Origin: Thermoleophilia bacterium
Lineage (GTDB): Bacteria > Actinomycetota > Thermoleophilia > Solirubrobacterales > 70-9
DNA length: 64,000 bases
Reading direction: 5' to 3'
NCBI GenBank assembly: GCA_016650125.1
Contig: JAENWT010000005.1
Coordinates: 1 to 64,000 of the forward strand
Positions 32,006 to 40,317 of this stretch are shown piece by piece (within the stretch, counting starts at the first letter, position 1; each line of letters opens with the position of its first letter). Both the position numbers and the translations under genes were made by a program. The notes under the pieces were generated by a model that did not search any database, had not been told where the DNA came from, and saw nothing but the letters and a program-made list of their open reading frames with translations.

Positions 32006-33016
32006 TCACGACTGGTCGATGCTTTCCAGCCAGGAATCAACCAAAAGCATCTCTTCATCCGGAATGAAACCGTCCGACACGAGCTTGATGTAACACATTC
32101 GCATGTTAGGACCGCTCTCCGAGAGGTCCTCGGACAGTTCAAGCGCGTTCAGCGACTCGACAATACGGCGATTGCCCAAGTATCCAGAGATCTCATCTTC
32201 AAAGTCATCGAGCAATGAATGCTCATTTCTTATCTGGTCGACCGTCGACGAGCGAAATGCCATTGATTGTCCGGCTGCGTGGAGGCATCGCTGGGCGATC
32301 AGACTCCTCCAGATATCAGTCATCCGGAACGCGACATAGCTTGGCAGGTACATGAGCGGATACGCGTCGGGCCACCAAACCGTGTTCTGGGAATTGAAAG
32401 GGCAGAATGCCCCAGGAGGCAGGATTATGTCATCGCCCACGAATTGAGTGCCTTCGGGACGAAGCAGGCGGAAAATTGCGTCCACATCCGGATCTCCATC
32501 GGCAAGATACTGCTGGATGAGACAGTTACTCGAACCGGGTTCCAGGAGGTACTTTTGGGTGAAGCTCTCCCTGATCAATTCGAGGGGAAACCCCCGGGGC
32601 CATATTTCCTCAGTCGAGAACAATCGGTACACGTTTATCCAGCCGGGACTTTGGACTATAGAGCCGTTCACCTCAGATTCCACATCAGCCAGAAAAGTGT
32701 CTTTCGGGAAGTTGTCGTCATCGGTCTCTGCGATACAGGGCGCTCCTGAGTTGATCGCTTTCAAATAACCGACATTTTTTCGACAGTAGTGATCAAGCTT
32801 GAGCCGGGGAGATAGCAAAGGAGCGCTCTCGTGCTGGTCATCAATGTCCAGATAGGTTGCTCCATCCAGATCCCAGGTCGGCGGTGTTTTCCTGTCTCCG
32901 ACCACGAGAACCGTCCAGTCGTCGAGCATGGAAACCAGCTTGCGTACGGCGTCAGTGGGACTCTGGATCGTCGTGATGACGACAAAAGAACTTTCAGGCA
33001 CTTGCGGACATCCCAT
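32006..33016 (-). CDS. STELLO/DUF288-like glycosyltransferase
   Basis: 336 residues from ATG 33016; the frame also opens at 33040. SSFVVITTIQSPTDAVRKLV, WTVLVVGDRKTP, ATYLDIDDQ, YCRKNVGYLKAINSGAPCIA and the metal-site-like ETDDDNFPKD match the STELLO (DUF288) family known from plants and animals, with scattered bacterial members. The plant proteins act in the Golgi in cellulose synthesis. The bacterial role is not established, but a GT-A-type transferase is likely. The start overlaps the end of the upstream GT4 gene, so both are probably co-translated. Confidence 0.7.
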   Translation of the reverse strand: MGCPQVPESSFVVITTIQSPTDAVRKLVSMLDDWTVLVVGDRKTPPTWDLDGATYLDIDDQHESAPLLSPRLKLDHYCRKNVGYLKAINSGAPCIAETDDDNFPKDTFLADVESEVNGSIVQSPGWINVYRLFSTEEIWPRGFPLELIRESFTQKYLLEPGSSNCLIQQYLADGDPDVDAIFRLLRPEGTQFVGDDIILPPGAFCPFNSQNTVWWPDAYPLMYLPSYVAFRMTDIWRSLIAQRCLHAAGQSMAFRSSTVDQIRNEHSLLDDFEDEISGYLGNRRIVESLNALELSEDLSESGPNMRMCYIKLVSDGFIPDEEMLLVDSWLESIDQS

Positions 33017-34163
33017 CTGAGAGGCGTCTGGCTGCCGCATCCCATGTGTAGTGGTCGAGGGCGTACTTCTGACCTACTTCTGCCATTTCTTGCAGTTTGT
33101 TTGGTTCGTTGACGGCAGTGACGATAGCGGAGGCGATTGACCCTGGATCAGGATCATCCAGAATAATTCCGAACTCTCCATCACCAGCAATCTCCGGAAA
33201 CGCGTTCCGCCGAAGGCCGAGAATCGGCGTTCGGCTTGCGAGAGCTTCGAGGTACACAAGTCCCCATGGTTCCAATGTGGCCGGCATCGCGAAGAGCGAA
33301 GCTTTGTGGAACTCTGTCTCCAGTTCCTGCTGTGTCAGGAATCCAAGAACCGTTACGTTGGAAGGAATTTCACCTGCATCCATGTCCTCAGGTCCTCCTA
33401 CGATCGTGAGTCTGACATCGGGGTCGAGATCAGCCACCTGTCTCATCGCTTCGAGAAGCAACATGCCGCCCTTTTGGCGGAAGCGCTGCTTGGCCGCGAA
33501 GAGCACTCGTTTGGTGCTGTAGTCCTTATCGGGATCGTAATTGGCCGCGATGTTCCCCCGTCCGCTTCCGACTGGAGTTATGCGATCAGAAGATATGCCG
33601 TAGCGGTCCTGAAGCTCAGATGCCGTAGACCGGGATAGCGGAAAGAAGTGCCGGACCTGCTGGTAGGCAGAGCGATAGAGCGATTCTATTTCGTCCTGAA
33701 GTTCGGGCGGAAACCGAGAGGGCGGGTCCAAGTGTCGAGCGATACCAAACCAGGTCGAGTCGCACATCAAATGGTGCACTTGCCGAGATTCATCTGGGAT
33801 CGTGGCGGGGGACCCTGCATGCAGGACTGTCTCGATATTCAATCCATCCATGCTCTTGGCCAGCGAGTCCGCGAGGTGACGGTGAGACCTCGAGCCCCAG
33901 CGGTAGTCCGTGCGTTCTTCCGAACCCATGTGGCTGGCAAACGAGGCAAGAGAGGATGGTGTCAGGCGAGTGCGTTTCATCTCGAAACTACAAAAGGCGG
34001 TGGCCTTCTGAATCGAGGTTTGATCCACCTCCACAGGCACTACGCGATGGCCACAGTTCTCAAGCCCCTCCGAGATGTTGAAAGGGGTACCAGACCAAGT
34101 TGCCGGATCGCTGGGATCACCTATCGAGGCAATGGCGATGTCGGGTGGTTGAGGAATGTCTGG
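32994..34163 (-). CDS. GT4 glycosyltransferase with lost or unusual start
   Basis: The first ordinary start in frame is the GTG at 34040, giving 348 residues, but this removes the beginning of the GT-B fold. The frame stays open to a TAG at 34164-34166 and encodes IAIASIGDPSDPATWSGTP and ISEGLENCGHRVVPVEVDQ, a convincing GT4 N-terminus. No ATG, GTG or TTG exists in that part, only ATT/ATC. An ATG frame that would lead in is shifted by one base. The C-terminal donor domain is intact (RVLFAAKQRFRQKGGMLLLEA, PATLEPWGLVYLEALASRTP). Either a rare start codon is used or the gene is a recent pseudogene. Confidence 0.7.
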   Translation of the reverse strand, partial: PDIPQPPDIAIASIGDPSDPATWSGTPFNISEGLENCGHRVVPVEVDQTSIQKATAFCSFEMKRTRLTPSSLASFASHMGSEERTDYRWGSRSHRHLADSLAKSMDGLNIETVLHAGSPATIPDESRQVHHLMCDSTWFGIARHLDPPSRFPPELQDEIESLYRSAYQQVRHFFPLSRSTASELQDRYGISSDRITPVGSGRGNIAANYDPDKDYSTKRVLFAAKQRFRQKGGMLLLEAMRQVADLDPDVRLTIVGGPEDMDAGEIPSNVTVLGFLTQQELETEFHKASLFAMPATLEPWGLVYLEALASRTPILGLRRNAFPEIAGDGEFGIILDDPDPGSIASAIVTAVNEPNKLQEMAEVGQKYALDHYTWDAAARRLSDGMSASA

Positions 34164-34581
34164 CTAGCTTGCGGTTTGAGGCCCGTGCGGTTTCGCTGGC
34201 CAATCATGAATGACAAAACAAAGGCCGAGCAAATCGGGCCTCCGGTCACCCTACTGACCCGGCCCCCAGAGCGCCCTTCTGAACTGACGAGTACTTTGCC
34301 CGAGCCACCCCGGAGACAACTGCTGTCCGAAATCGGTTTCGGTTAGGATGACGGATCCCCTTGACCGGCCGTGTGACTGGTGGGTCGAAGGCGATGCCGC
34401 GCTGCGAAGGGAAATGAAATCAGTCACCAGAAAGCAGAACACAAGCTTGGCGCTTCTCCCCAGATCCCGAATTCCAGGAAGTCGACTCAACTGTCCTGGC
34501 TATCTCTCGGGAGCTGAGCTCCTTCGGTAACAGGATGCGGGTTGTGACTGTCCACCGTCCGATCAGTAGCGAAGCCGCTCA
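34164..34581. other. Divergent intergenic region, no clear gene
   Basis: This stretch separates the damaged GT4 gene from the flippase. A 60-codon plus frame at 34348-34530 and a 79-codon minus frame at 34251-34490 have no recognisable domain and no convincing ribosome-binding site. The minus strand at 34205-34120 holds an ATG frame that would join the GT4 N-terminus after a one-base shift. Promoters of both neighbours should lie here, but I cannot name them. Confidence 0.5.
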
Positions 34582-35913
34582 ATGAAGGTGGGTACCGTGG
34601 GCGATGGTGAGCGACGGAGGCTGACCCGGAACCATCCCATCCTGATCGTCGCGCGCGGCCCTAACGCGCAAACCCTCGGTGTGACAATTGCCGCTCAGGC
34701 GCTGACCCTGATGAGTGGTGTGATCGCGGCGCGGGCTCTTGGCGTAGACGGTCGGGGACAGCTCGCTTTATTGTGGTTATTGCCACTGATTCTGGCTCAG
34801 CTCGGAGGGATCGGCATTCCCCAGGCGACGACTTATTTTGTCGCCCGTGATCCTGGAAACACCGCCGGGATCGTGCGCATGTCGCTTTCTCTGGTGATGA
34901 CACTTGCACTATTGGTGAGTATCGCGTATGCGGTGGGCCTGGTTTTCCTCTCCGACTCGGGCAGATCCTTTTCGACTCTCGACGGCGCGCTCAGCGTCAG
35001 CCTCATACCGTTTCTGCTCTTCCAGGGTATGGGTCCAGCGACACTTCTCGGACTTTCCAACTACACCGCCTTCAACGTGGCTCGAATTGCACCTGCCGCG
35101 CTGTATGCCTTCGGCGCCATAGTCCTTCTCGCGGTTGGCGGAGCTACCCTGACTTCCTTCCTCGCGACATCCCTGACAGCCTGGCTGGTCGGTGGCGTGT
35201 TCGGCTGGTGGCTCCTGCTGAGGCAAATGCCACCGGGGCGAGATGCGACGGAGGCGAACGGCCGGAAGATTCTCGGGTTCGGCGCTCGTGGGGTGATAGG
35301 GGGCTTCTCGGCGATCGACGACGTCAGGCTGGATCAGGTCTTCGTTGGCCTTTGGCTGGACGCCAGATCTCTCGGACTGTATGTGGCTGCCGTCGCCTTC
35401 TGCAATCTGCCCAAGTTCGTTGCTCAGGGCATCGGAGCGGTGGCGTTTCCCAGAGTGGCATCCTCGGCAACGTCACAACAGGCCTGGGCCGAGACCTACC
35501 GCGCCCTAAGGATCGGGGCGACCCTCATAGTGCTATGCGTAACGGGGCTGATCCTCACGCTTCCGTTCCTTCTCCCCTTCATGTTCGGAGAAGATTTCAA
35601 GGATGCGATTCCGATTGGACGAATTCTTCTGCTCGGAGCACTTTTCCTCGCGATCCACCGCCTGCTCAATGAACTGGCTAGAGGCCTCGGCCACCCTGGC
35701 TACGGTTCAATAACTGAACTGGTCAACACCGTGGTGTTCCTGGTTGGCCTGGCTATCTTCGCAACACCGCCCTCCGCCGAGGGCGTGGCATACGCGGTAG
35801 TCGCCGGCGGAGTCGCGAGTTCTTTCCTGCTGGCGTTATTGCTGATACGGCTCAGATCCCGGAGTGACGGGTTTCGCCCTCCAGCCCCGCCCGCCACATC
35901 GGAGGCCCCTTGA
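34582..35913 (+). CDS. Polysaccharide flippase (Wzx/MOP superfamily)
   Basis: 443 residues, almost entirely hydrophobic, with about 12 membrane segments. It starts with GVTIAAQALTLMSGVIAARALGVDGRGQLALLWLLP, the typical first helix pair of the polysaccharide-transporter family. FMFGEDFKDAIPIGRILLLG lies near the last helices. Such proteins flip undecaprenyl-linked glycan units across the inner membrane for polymerisation. The short charged C-terminal tail ends in PPAPPATSEAP. It fits between the assembly transferases and the polymerases of the island. It lacks the C-terminal domain of MviN-type proteins. Confidence 0.85.
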   Translation: MKVGTVGDGERRRLTRNHPILIVARGPNAQTLGVTIAAQALTLMSGVIAARALGVDGRGQLALLWLLPLILAQLGGIGIPQATTYFVARDPGNTAGIVRMSLSLVMTLALLVSIAYAVGLVFLSDSGRSFSTLDGALSVSLIPFLLFQGMGPATLLGLSNYTAFNVARIAPAALYAFGAIVLLAVGGATLTSFLATSLTAWLVGGVFGWWLLLRQMPPGRDATEANGRKILGFGARGVIGGFSAIDDVRLDQVFVGLWLDARSLGLYVAAVAFCNLPKFVAQGIGAVAFPRVASSATSQQAWAETYRALRIGATLIVLCVTGLILTLPFLLPFMFGEDFKDAIPIGRILLLGALFLAIHRLLNELARGLGHPGYGSITELVNTVVFLVGLAIFATPPSAEGVAYAVVAGGVASSFLLALLLIRLRSRSDGFRPPAPPATSEAP

Positions 35914-35986
35914 ATGTCCATTCGAGGAGCCCTGGCCCCGCAATCGCAGTAAATCTAGAGATGATCTGGATCGGTAGGGTGTCTCC

Positions 35987-36742
35987 ATGCTCAACCCCAG
36001 CAGATTTCTGATTTCGGTCGTTCTATCCTTGGGTTTGGTTTTCGCTACGGGGTGCAGCCTCCGGGGTGATGCTGATTTCAGGAAAAGCGGAGGTGACCCA
36101 AGTAACCAACCTTCGTGTTACCCGGCTTGCAGCGATGTTGACCTTTCTGGACAGGACCTCAGCGGGGCATTTCTTCCTTCCGTGGATCTGACGTCGGCAC
36201 AGCTCGCCGGAGCTGACCTCAGTGGGGCAAATCTGAATGAAGCCAAGCTGGGCTTCGCAAACCTCAGCATGGCCAACCTCGAGGGCGCATCCCTGGGTGC
36301 CGCCGGCCTTGAAAATGCATTCCTGCAAGGGGCAACCCTCAAGAGCGCAAACGTATTTGGGGCAAAAATGAACCGGGCCAGCCTAGTGGAAGTCGATGGT
36401 GTGGGCGCGAGCGTCAAAGCGGTCGAATTGAGCTTCGCCGACATGAGAAAGGCCAACTTCAAAAGTGCGACTTTTCAAGGTTCCTTCCTGGGGAACGCGG
36501 ACCTTGAGGGTGCCCTACTGACTGGCGCCGACTTTCGTAAGACCGGCCTTGGCGAAGCAGACTTGACGGATGCAACCCTGGCAAAGGCGAACCTCAGCGG
36601 AGCGGATCTCACGAATGCGAATCTCACGAATGCGAATCTCAGGGGCGCGAACCTGAAGAGCGCCACACTGACTGGCGCGCAGTGGAAGGGCGCCACCTGC
36701 CCGAACGGAAAAAAGGCCGATCCGGACTGCAAGCGCAGCTAG
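35987..36742 (+). CDS. Pentapeptide-repeat lipoprotein
   Basis: 251 residues. A signal peptide with lipobox (LGLVFATGC, Cys at residue 23) is followed by a short linker with CYPAC and then about 35 pentapeptide repeats of the A(D/N)Lxx type (LSGADLTNANLTNANLRGAN near the end), which form a right-handed quadrilateral beta-helix. It ends with a cysteine-containing cap, ATCPNGKKADPDCKRS. It should sit on the outer face of the membrane. Most studied pentapeptide proteins are cytosolic DNA mimics, so a secreted lipoprotein is a different use, possibly structural or glycan-binding. A 3' relic of a relative lies at 25750-26084. Confidence 0.85.
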   Translation: MLNPSRFLISVVLSLGLVFATGCSLRGDADFRKSGGDPSNQPSCYPACSDVDLSGQDLSGAFLPSVDLTSAQLAGADLSGANLNEAKLGFANLSMANLEGASLGAAGLENAFLQGATLKSANVFGAKMNRASLVEVDGVGASVKAVELSFADMRKANFKSATFQGSFLGNADLEGALLTGADFRKTGLGEADLTDATLAKANLSGADLTNANLTNANLRGANLKSATLTGAQWKGATCPNGKKADPDCKRS

Positions 36743-36769
36743 CCAAGTAGGCCGGTTAACCGCTGTGCT

Positions 36770-38170
36770 CTAATCCTCCTTGGTGGAGGAAAGGGATAGT
36801 TCCCTCGCCTGAGCGAGCAAGAACATTCCCATAATCAGCGCCGGCGGGATGTAGACGTGCCTGTCAACTATCTGATTGTTGACCATACCCATGACCAGAT
36901 ACAGGACCAGCGAGATCATTAGACCGATGCAGGTAAACCTGAGATCAATGGGCACTATTGACCGGAGGCGAAACACCATTTTCAGGTAGCCGGCCATTGC
37001 CAGTCCGAATGCGATCAAGGCGATAAGACCCCCCGCGAGAAGCAGCTGCAGGTAAATGTTGTGCGAAGCCTCGACCCACTCGTAGCCGTAGCCCAGAACC
37101 GGGCGCTCCTTGATGAACCCGACCGAATTTTCGATCCAGGCCCCCCGCTCAGAGTCCGCGTATTCGGACGACTCTGCCCCTGGATGAAGCGCCCTGCTCA
37201 AACTAACCGGAATTAGTTTGCCAATATCACTTTCCGGGGAAGCGTATGCGCCAAGTCCGACGAGCCCAACCACGACGAGGGCGCACGCGGCGATCGCCAG
37301 AACCGTCCGCCGGGGGAGAGTCTTGACTTTCTCGCGGAACCTCCCATCCATACCGATGGTCAGGCCGATGGAAAGTACGAGACCAACGGCTGCGGCTCGG
37401 GAACCGCTGACAAGAATGGCATATGCCAACAGGGCCAGCACTGGTCCGTACCTGATTACTCCTTGCCGCGTCTTCATTCTCGCCAGAACCAGGGGGCTGA
37501 CCAGCATCGCCGTCAGACCTAGAGTATTCGGGTGGTCAGTAAGACCAACCTGTCTGTCAAGAATCACGAGGTAGCGATTGAGGGTTTCCGGATCGTAAGT
37601 GACTGCCTTCTGTATCCCGAGGCCCAACACGACGTCAAGCAAAGCCACGGCGCAGCTAATCGAAACTCCAACGATCCAGAAGTCAACCAGTAGCTTGATC
37701 GTGGACCAGCGGTCGATGGCAATCCCGACCGCAATGGGGAAAGCGACCAACGCGAAGATCAGCCGGAACCCCATCACGACCGAAGATCCATCGCCTATTC
37801 CGTCAATGACGAGTGCATTCAGAAGGCGCTCGGGATCGAGCGGTGGCAGGATAGCGATCAGTCCAATGCTCAGGAGTATCAGCGCCGCCGCAACCCAGAG
37901 CCACTTTGGAAAGCGGCCCACCTTTCCCTGGAGGATGAAGAGGATGAACGAGACAGGCAGAAGCAGTGCGATCAGAAAGTCCGCCAAGGCGACATCGGCG
38001 GTTGGCCGCAGGGAGTTCATCGGCAGAGTCAGAAACACGGCCACGAGGATCCATTTCCCCGCGGTGAACAGAGGAGCCCTGATCCCGGCCTGGTCAAGCG
38101 AAGGCTCGCTCGGATTGGCAAGCATTGACGTCTTGATCGACTCCGTGATCTTTTTTCCCTTGAGATACAT
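36770..38170 (-). CDS. O-antigen polymerase/ligase-like membrane protein 1
   Basis: 466 residues with 10-12 membrane helices. The Wzy_C region shows ILVSGSRAAAVGLVLSIG and, in the large periplasmic loop, ERGAWIENSVGFIKERPVLGYG with SHNIYLQLLLAGGLIALI, the usual R...H pattern of O-antigen ligases and polymerases. It would polymerise or ligate flipped glycan units. A perfect 8-bp hairpin 5 bases before the ATG contains the Shine-Dalgarno (see 38176-38194). It follows the GDP-fucose genes on the same strand. Confidence 0.85.
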   Translation of the reverse strand: MYLKGKKITESIKTSMLANPSEPSLDQAGIRAPLFTAGKWILVAVFLTLPMNSLRPTADVALADFLIALLLPVSFILFILQGKVGRFPKWLWVAAALILLSIGLIAILPPLDPERLLNALVIDGIGDGSSVVMGFRLIFALVAFPIAVGIAIDRWSTIKLLVDFWIVGVSISCAVALLDVVLGLGIQKAVTYDPETLNRYLVILDRQVGLTDHPNTLGLTAMLVSPLVLARMKTRQGVIRYGPVLALLAYAILVSGSRAAAVGLVLSIGLTIGMDGRFREKVKTLPRRTVLAIAACALVVVGLVGLGAYASPESDIGKLIPVSLSRALHPGAESSEYADSERGAWIENSVGFIKERPVLGYGYEWVEASHNIYLQLLLAGGLIALIAFGLAMAGYLKMVFRLRSIVPIDLRFTCIGLMISLVLYLVMGMVNNQIVDRHVYIPPALIMGMFLLAQARELSLSSTKED

Positions 38171-38175
38171 CTCAA

Positions 38176-38194
38176 ATCATCCTACGAGGATGAT
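38176..38194 (-). promoter_or_regulatory. Hairpin sequestering the ribosome-binding site of 36770-38170
   Basis: On the minus strand ATCATCCT, loop CGT, AGGATGAT forms a perfect 8-bp stem. The AGGA in its 3' arm is the only Shine-Dalgarno, 9 bases before the ATG at 38170. Folding would hide it. No T-run follows, so it does not look like a terminator. Confidence 0.6.
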
Positions 38195-38240
38195 TGGCAG
38201 GCCAGCCCACCGCTTCGACCTGCCATAGCCTGCCCGGCAT

Positions 38241-39212
38241 TCAGCCCGCGCCGGTCTGCTCGGTCCAGCTGTCCCGAAAGCTCGTGACCGTCCTCTCGAT
38301 TCCCTCGACCAGGGATACACGTGACTCGAATCCGATCAATTCGTGGGCGCGAGAGACGTCGAGGTATCTCACCGGCTGCCCATCGGGCCGGGAGGTATCC
38401 CAGCGGGTCGCCCCCCCGTAGCCAACTGCGTTCGAGACCGTTTCCGCGAGGCCTTTGATCTTCGTCTCAATGCCGGTGCCAACGTTGAAGGGTTCCGAAG
38501 TCTGGGCGTACTCAGCCGACAAAACAACGGCTCTGGCCGCATCGTCCACGTACAGAAACTCGCGGGATGGCGATCCGGTGCCCCAAAGCACTACTTCATC
38601 CTCGCGTCGTTCTTCTGCGGCTACGTACTTGTGGATCATGGCCGGGATTACATGGGAATCTTCGAGGTCGAAGTTGTCGCCGGGCCCGTAGAGATTGGCC
38701 AGAATGGGCACGCAGGAATCGAGCCCGTACTGGCGACGGTACGTGTCTGACAGAACCACCATCATTTTCTTCGCCAGTCCATACGGCGCGTTCGTCTCTT
38801 CCGGGTAGCCGTTCCAGATGTCATCTTCTTTGAACGGCACATCCAGAAACTTCGGGTAGGCACAGACAGTGCAGACTGAGACCAGCCGCTTCGTCTGGAG
38901 CTCACGCGCTGCTTCGAATACGTTCAGTCCCATTGCCATGTTGTCGCGAATCAAAGGGGCCGGATGACGCCTGTTGAACCCGATGCCTCCCACGTTCGCA
39001 GCGAGATGAATCACTATCTCTGCTCCCTGGAGAGCCTCAAGCGCGGCCCCGGGTTCCGTCAAGTCGTAGTCGGCGGAACGCGGCACCGTGACTTCCGCGC
39101 CGAGCTCTTCGAGCCGGCGAACCGTAGGCTGGCCGAGGAAGCCGGCGCCACCAGTGACAGTGACTGCCTTTCCTTCCCAGTAAGAGGGGCTTGGCTCCTT
39201 GATTTCAGTCAC
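38241..39212 (-). CDS. fcl: GDP-L-fucose synthase
   Basis: 323 residues, extended SDR fold. [12 protein letters not shown] is the NADP-binding Rossmann motif, [10 protein letters not shown] the serine region, and YGLAKKMM the YxxxK catalytic pair. [21 protein letters not shown] is diagnostic for GDP-fucose synthases (epimerase-reductase converting GDP-4-keto-6-deoxymannose to GDP-L-fucose). It overlaps gmd by 4 bases. The two make the cytosolic GDP-L-fucose precursor for the glycan assembled by the island. The usual SGSV motif reads SVCTVC here, so a related NDP-sugar epimerase cannot be fully excluded. Confidence 0.88.
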   Translation of the reverse strand: MTEIKEPSPSYWEGKAVTVTGGAGFLGQPTVRRLEELGAEVTVPRSADYDLTEPGAALEALQGAEIVIHLAANVGGIGFNRRHPAPLIRDNMAMGLNVFEAARELQTKRLVSVCTVCAYPKFLDVPFKEDDIWNGYPEETNAPYGLAKKMMVVLSDTYRRQYGLDSCVPILANLYGPGDNFDLEDSHVIPAMIHKYVAAEERREDEVVLWGTGSPSREFLYVDDAARAVVLSAEYAQTSEPFNVGTGIETKIKGLAETVSNAVGYGGATRWDTSRPDGQPVRYLDVSRAHELIGFESRVSLVEGIERTVTSFRDSWTEQTGAG

Positions 39213-40228
39213 CGTCCCACCTTGCCTGAAAGCTTGTCATCCAGCAGCTGGATGTCTGCGTCTACCATGAGTTCCATCAGTTCCTTGAAGTGGACCTTCG
39301 GCTCCCAACCGAGCTTTCCCCGAGCTTTGGAGGCGTCACCGCGCAACGAGTCGACTTCGGTGGGACGGTAGTACCGCGGATCAATTTCGATGTATTCATC
39401 CGGATCCAGATCTGCGTGCTCAAACGCCACCTGCACCGCTTCGCGGACCGAATGCTTTTCGCCAGTTGCGATGACGAAATCCTCCGGTTCGTCCACTTGA
39501 AGCATCAGCCACATTGCCTCCACGAAGTCCGGGGCGTATCCCCAGTCACGCTCAGCATCGAGATTGCCCATGAACAGCTTGTCCTGCAGCCCCGCGCGAA
39601 TCCGGGCCACTGCCCTGGTGATCTTTCGGGTAACAAAGGTCTCACCGCGGCGAGGCGACTCGTGATTAAAAAGTATCCCGTTGACCGCAAACAGGTCATA
39701 GGCTTCGCGGTAGTTGATCGTCGTCCAGTAGGCGGCGACCTTTGCAATGGCATATGGGCTGCGGGGGTGAAACGGCGTCATTTCATCTTGAGGAGGCGGA
39801 GTCGATCCGAACATTTCCGAAGATGACGCTTGGTAAAAACGGGTACTGACCCCGACTTCACGGATCGCCTCCAGCAGCCTCAAGGTACCGAGTCCAGTTA
39901 CGTCGACTGTATATTCGGGAATATCGAAAGACACTCGGACATGACTTTGCGCGCCCAGGTGGTAAATCTCGTCCGGCTGCAACTTGTAGATCAAGCGGCT
40001 GAGGACGACCGGATCGGCGAGATCCCCGAAGTGGGTGAAGAACTTGGTGCCCTCTTCGTGAGGATCGTGGTAGAGGTGCTCCACACGGCCCGTGTTGAAG
40101 CTCGATGAGCGTCGGATGATGCCATGAACTTCGTAACCTTTCTCGAGCAAGAGCTCGGCCAGATAAGAACCGTCTTGGCCGGTGACACCTGTCAAGAGGG
40201 CACGCTTCGAAGTTGAGGTTTCAGTCAT
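39209..40228 (-). CDS. gmd: GDP-mannose 4,6-dehydratase
   Basis: 339 residues, the usual length. [22 protein letters not shown] is the NADP site and [18 protein letters not shown] the Gmd signature. ASSSEMFGS with [10 protein letters not shown] provides the Ser/Glu-Tyr-Lys catalytic set, and [20 protein letters not shown] is nearly invariant in the family. It converts GDP-mannose to GDP-4-keto-6-deoxymannose, which the overlapping downstream gene (fcl) reduces to GDP-fucose. Confidence 0.97.
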   Translation of the reverse strand: MTETSTSKRALLTGVTGQDGSYLAELLLEKGYEVHGIIRRSSSFNTGRVEHLYHDPHEEGTKFFTHFGDLADPVVLSRLIYKLQPDEIYHLGAQSHVRVSFDIPEYTVDVTGLGTLRLLEAIREVGVSTRFYQASSSEMFGSTPPPQDEMTPFHPRSPYAIAKVAAYWTTINYREAYDLFAVNGILFNHESPRRGETFVTRKITRAVARIRAGLQDKLFMGNLDAERDWGYAPDFVEAMWLMLQVDEPEDFVIATGEKHSVREAVQVAFEHADLDPDEYIEIDPRYYRPTEVDSLRGDASKARGKLGWEPKVHFKELMELMVDADIQLLDDKLSGKVGR

Positions 40229-40317
40229 ACCGTGAGTCTTTCAGGTAGTTTCGCGTCGTGCCCGTGGGCAGCGCCGAGTCAACAATTGAGACGACAAGCC
40301 AGCGGTCGGATCACTCG

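Noticed and set aside
34348-34530. 60-codon frame between GT4 and flippase as a gene
   Set aside because: No Shine-Dalgarno at a proper distance, no domain, and overlapping frames on the other strand are equally open.
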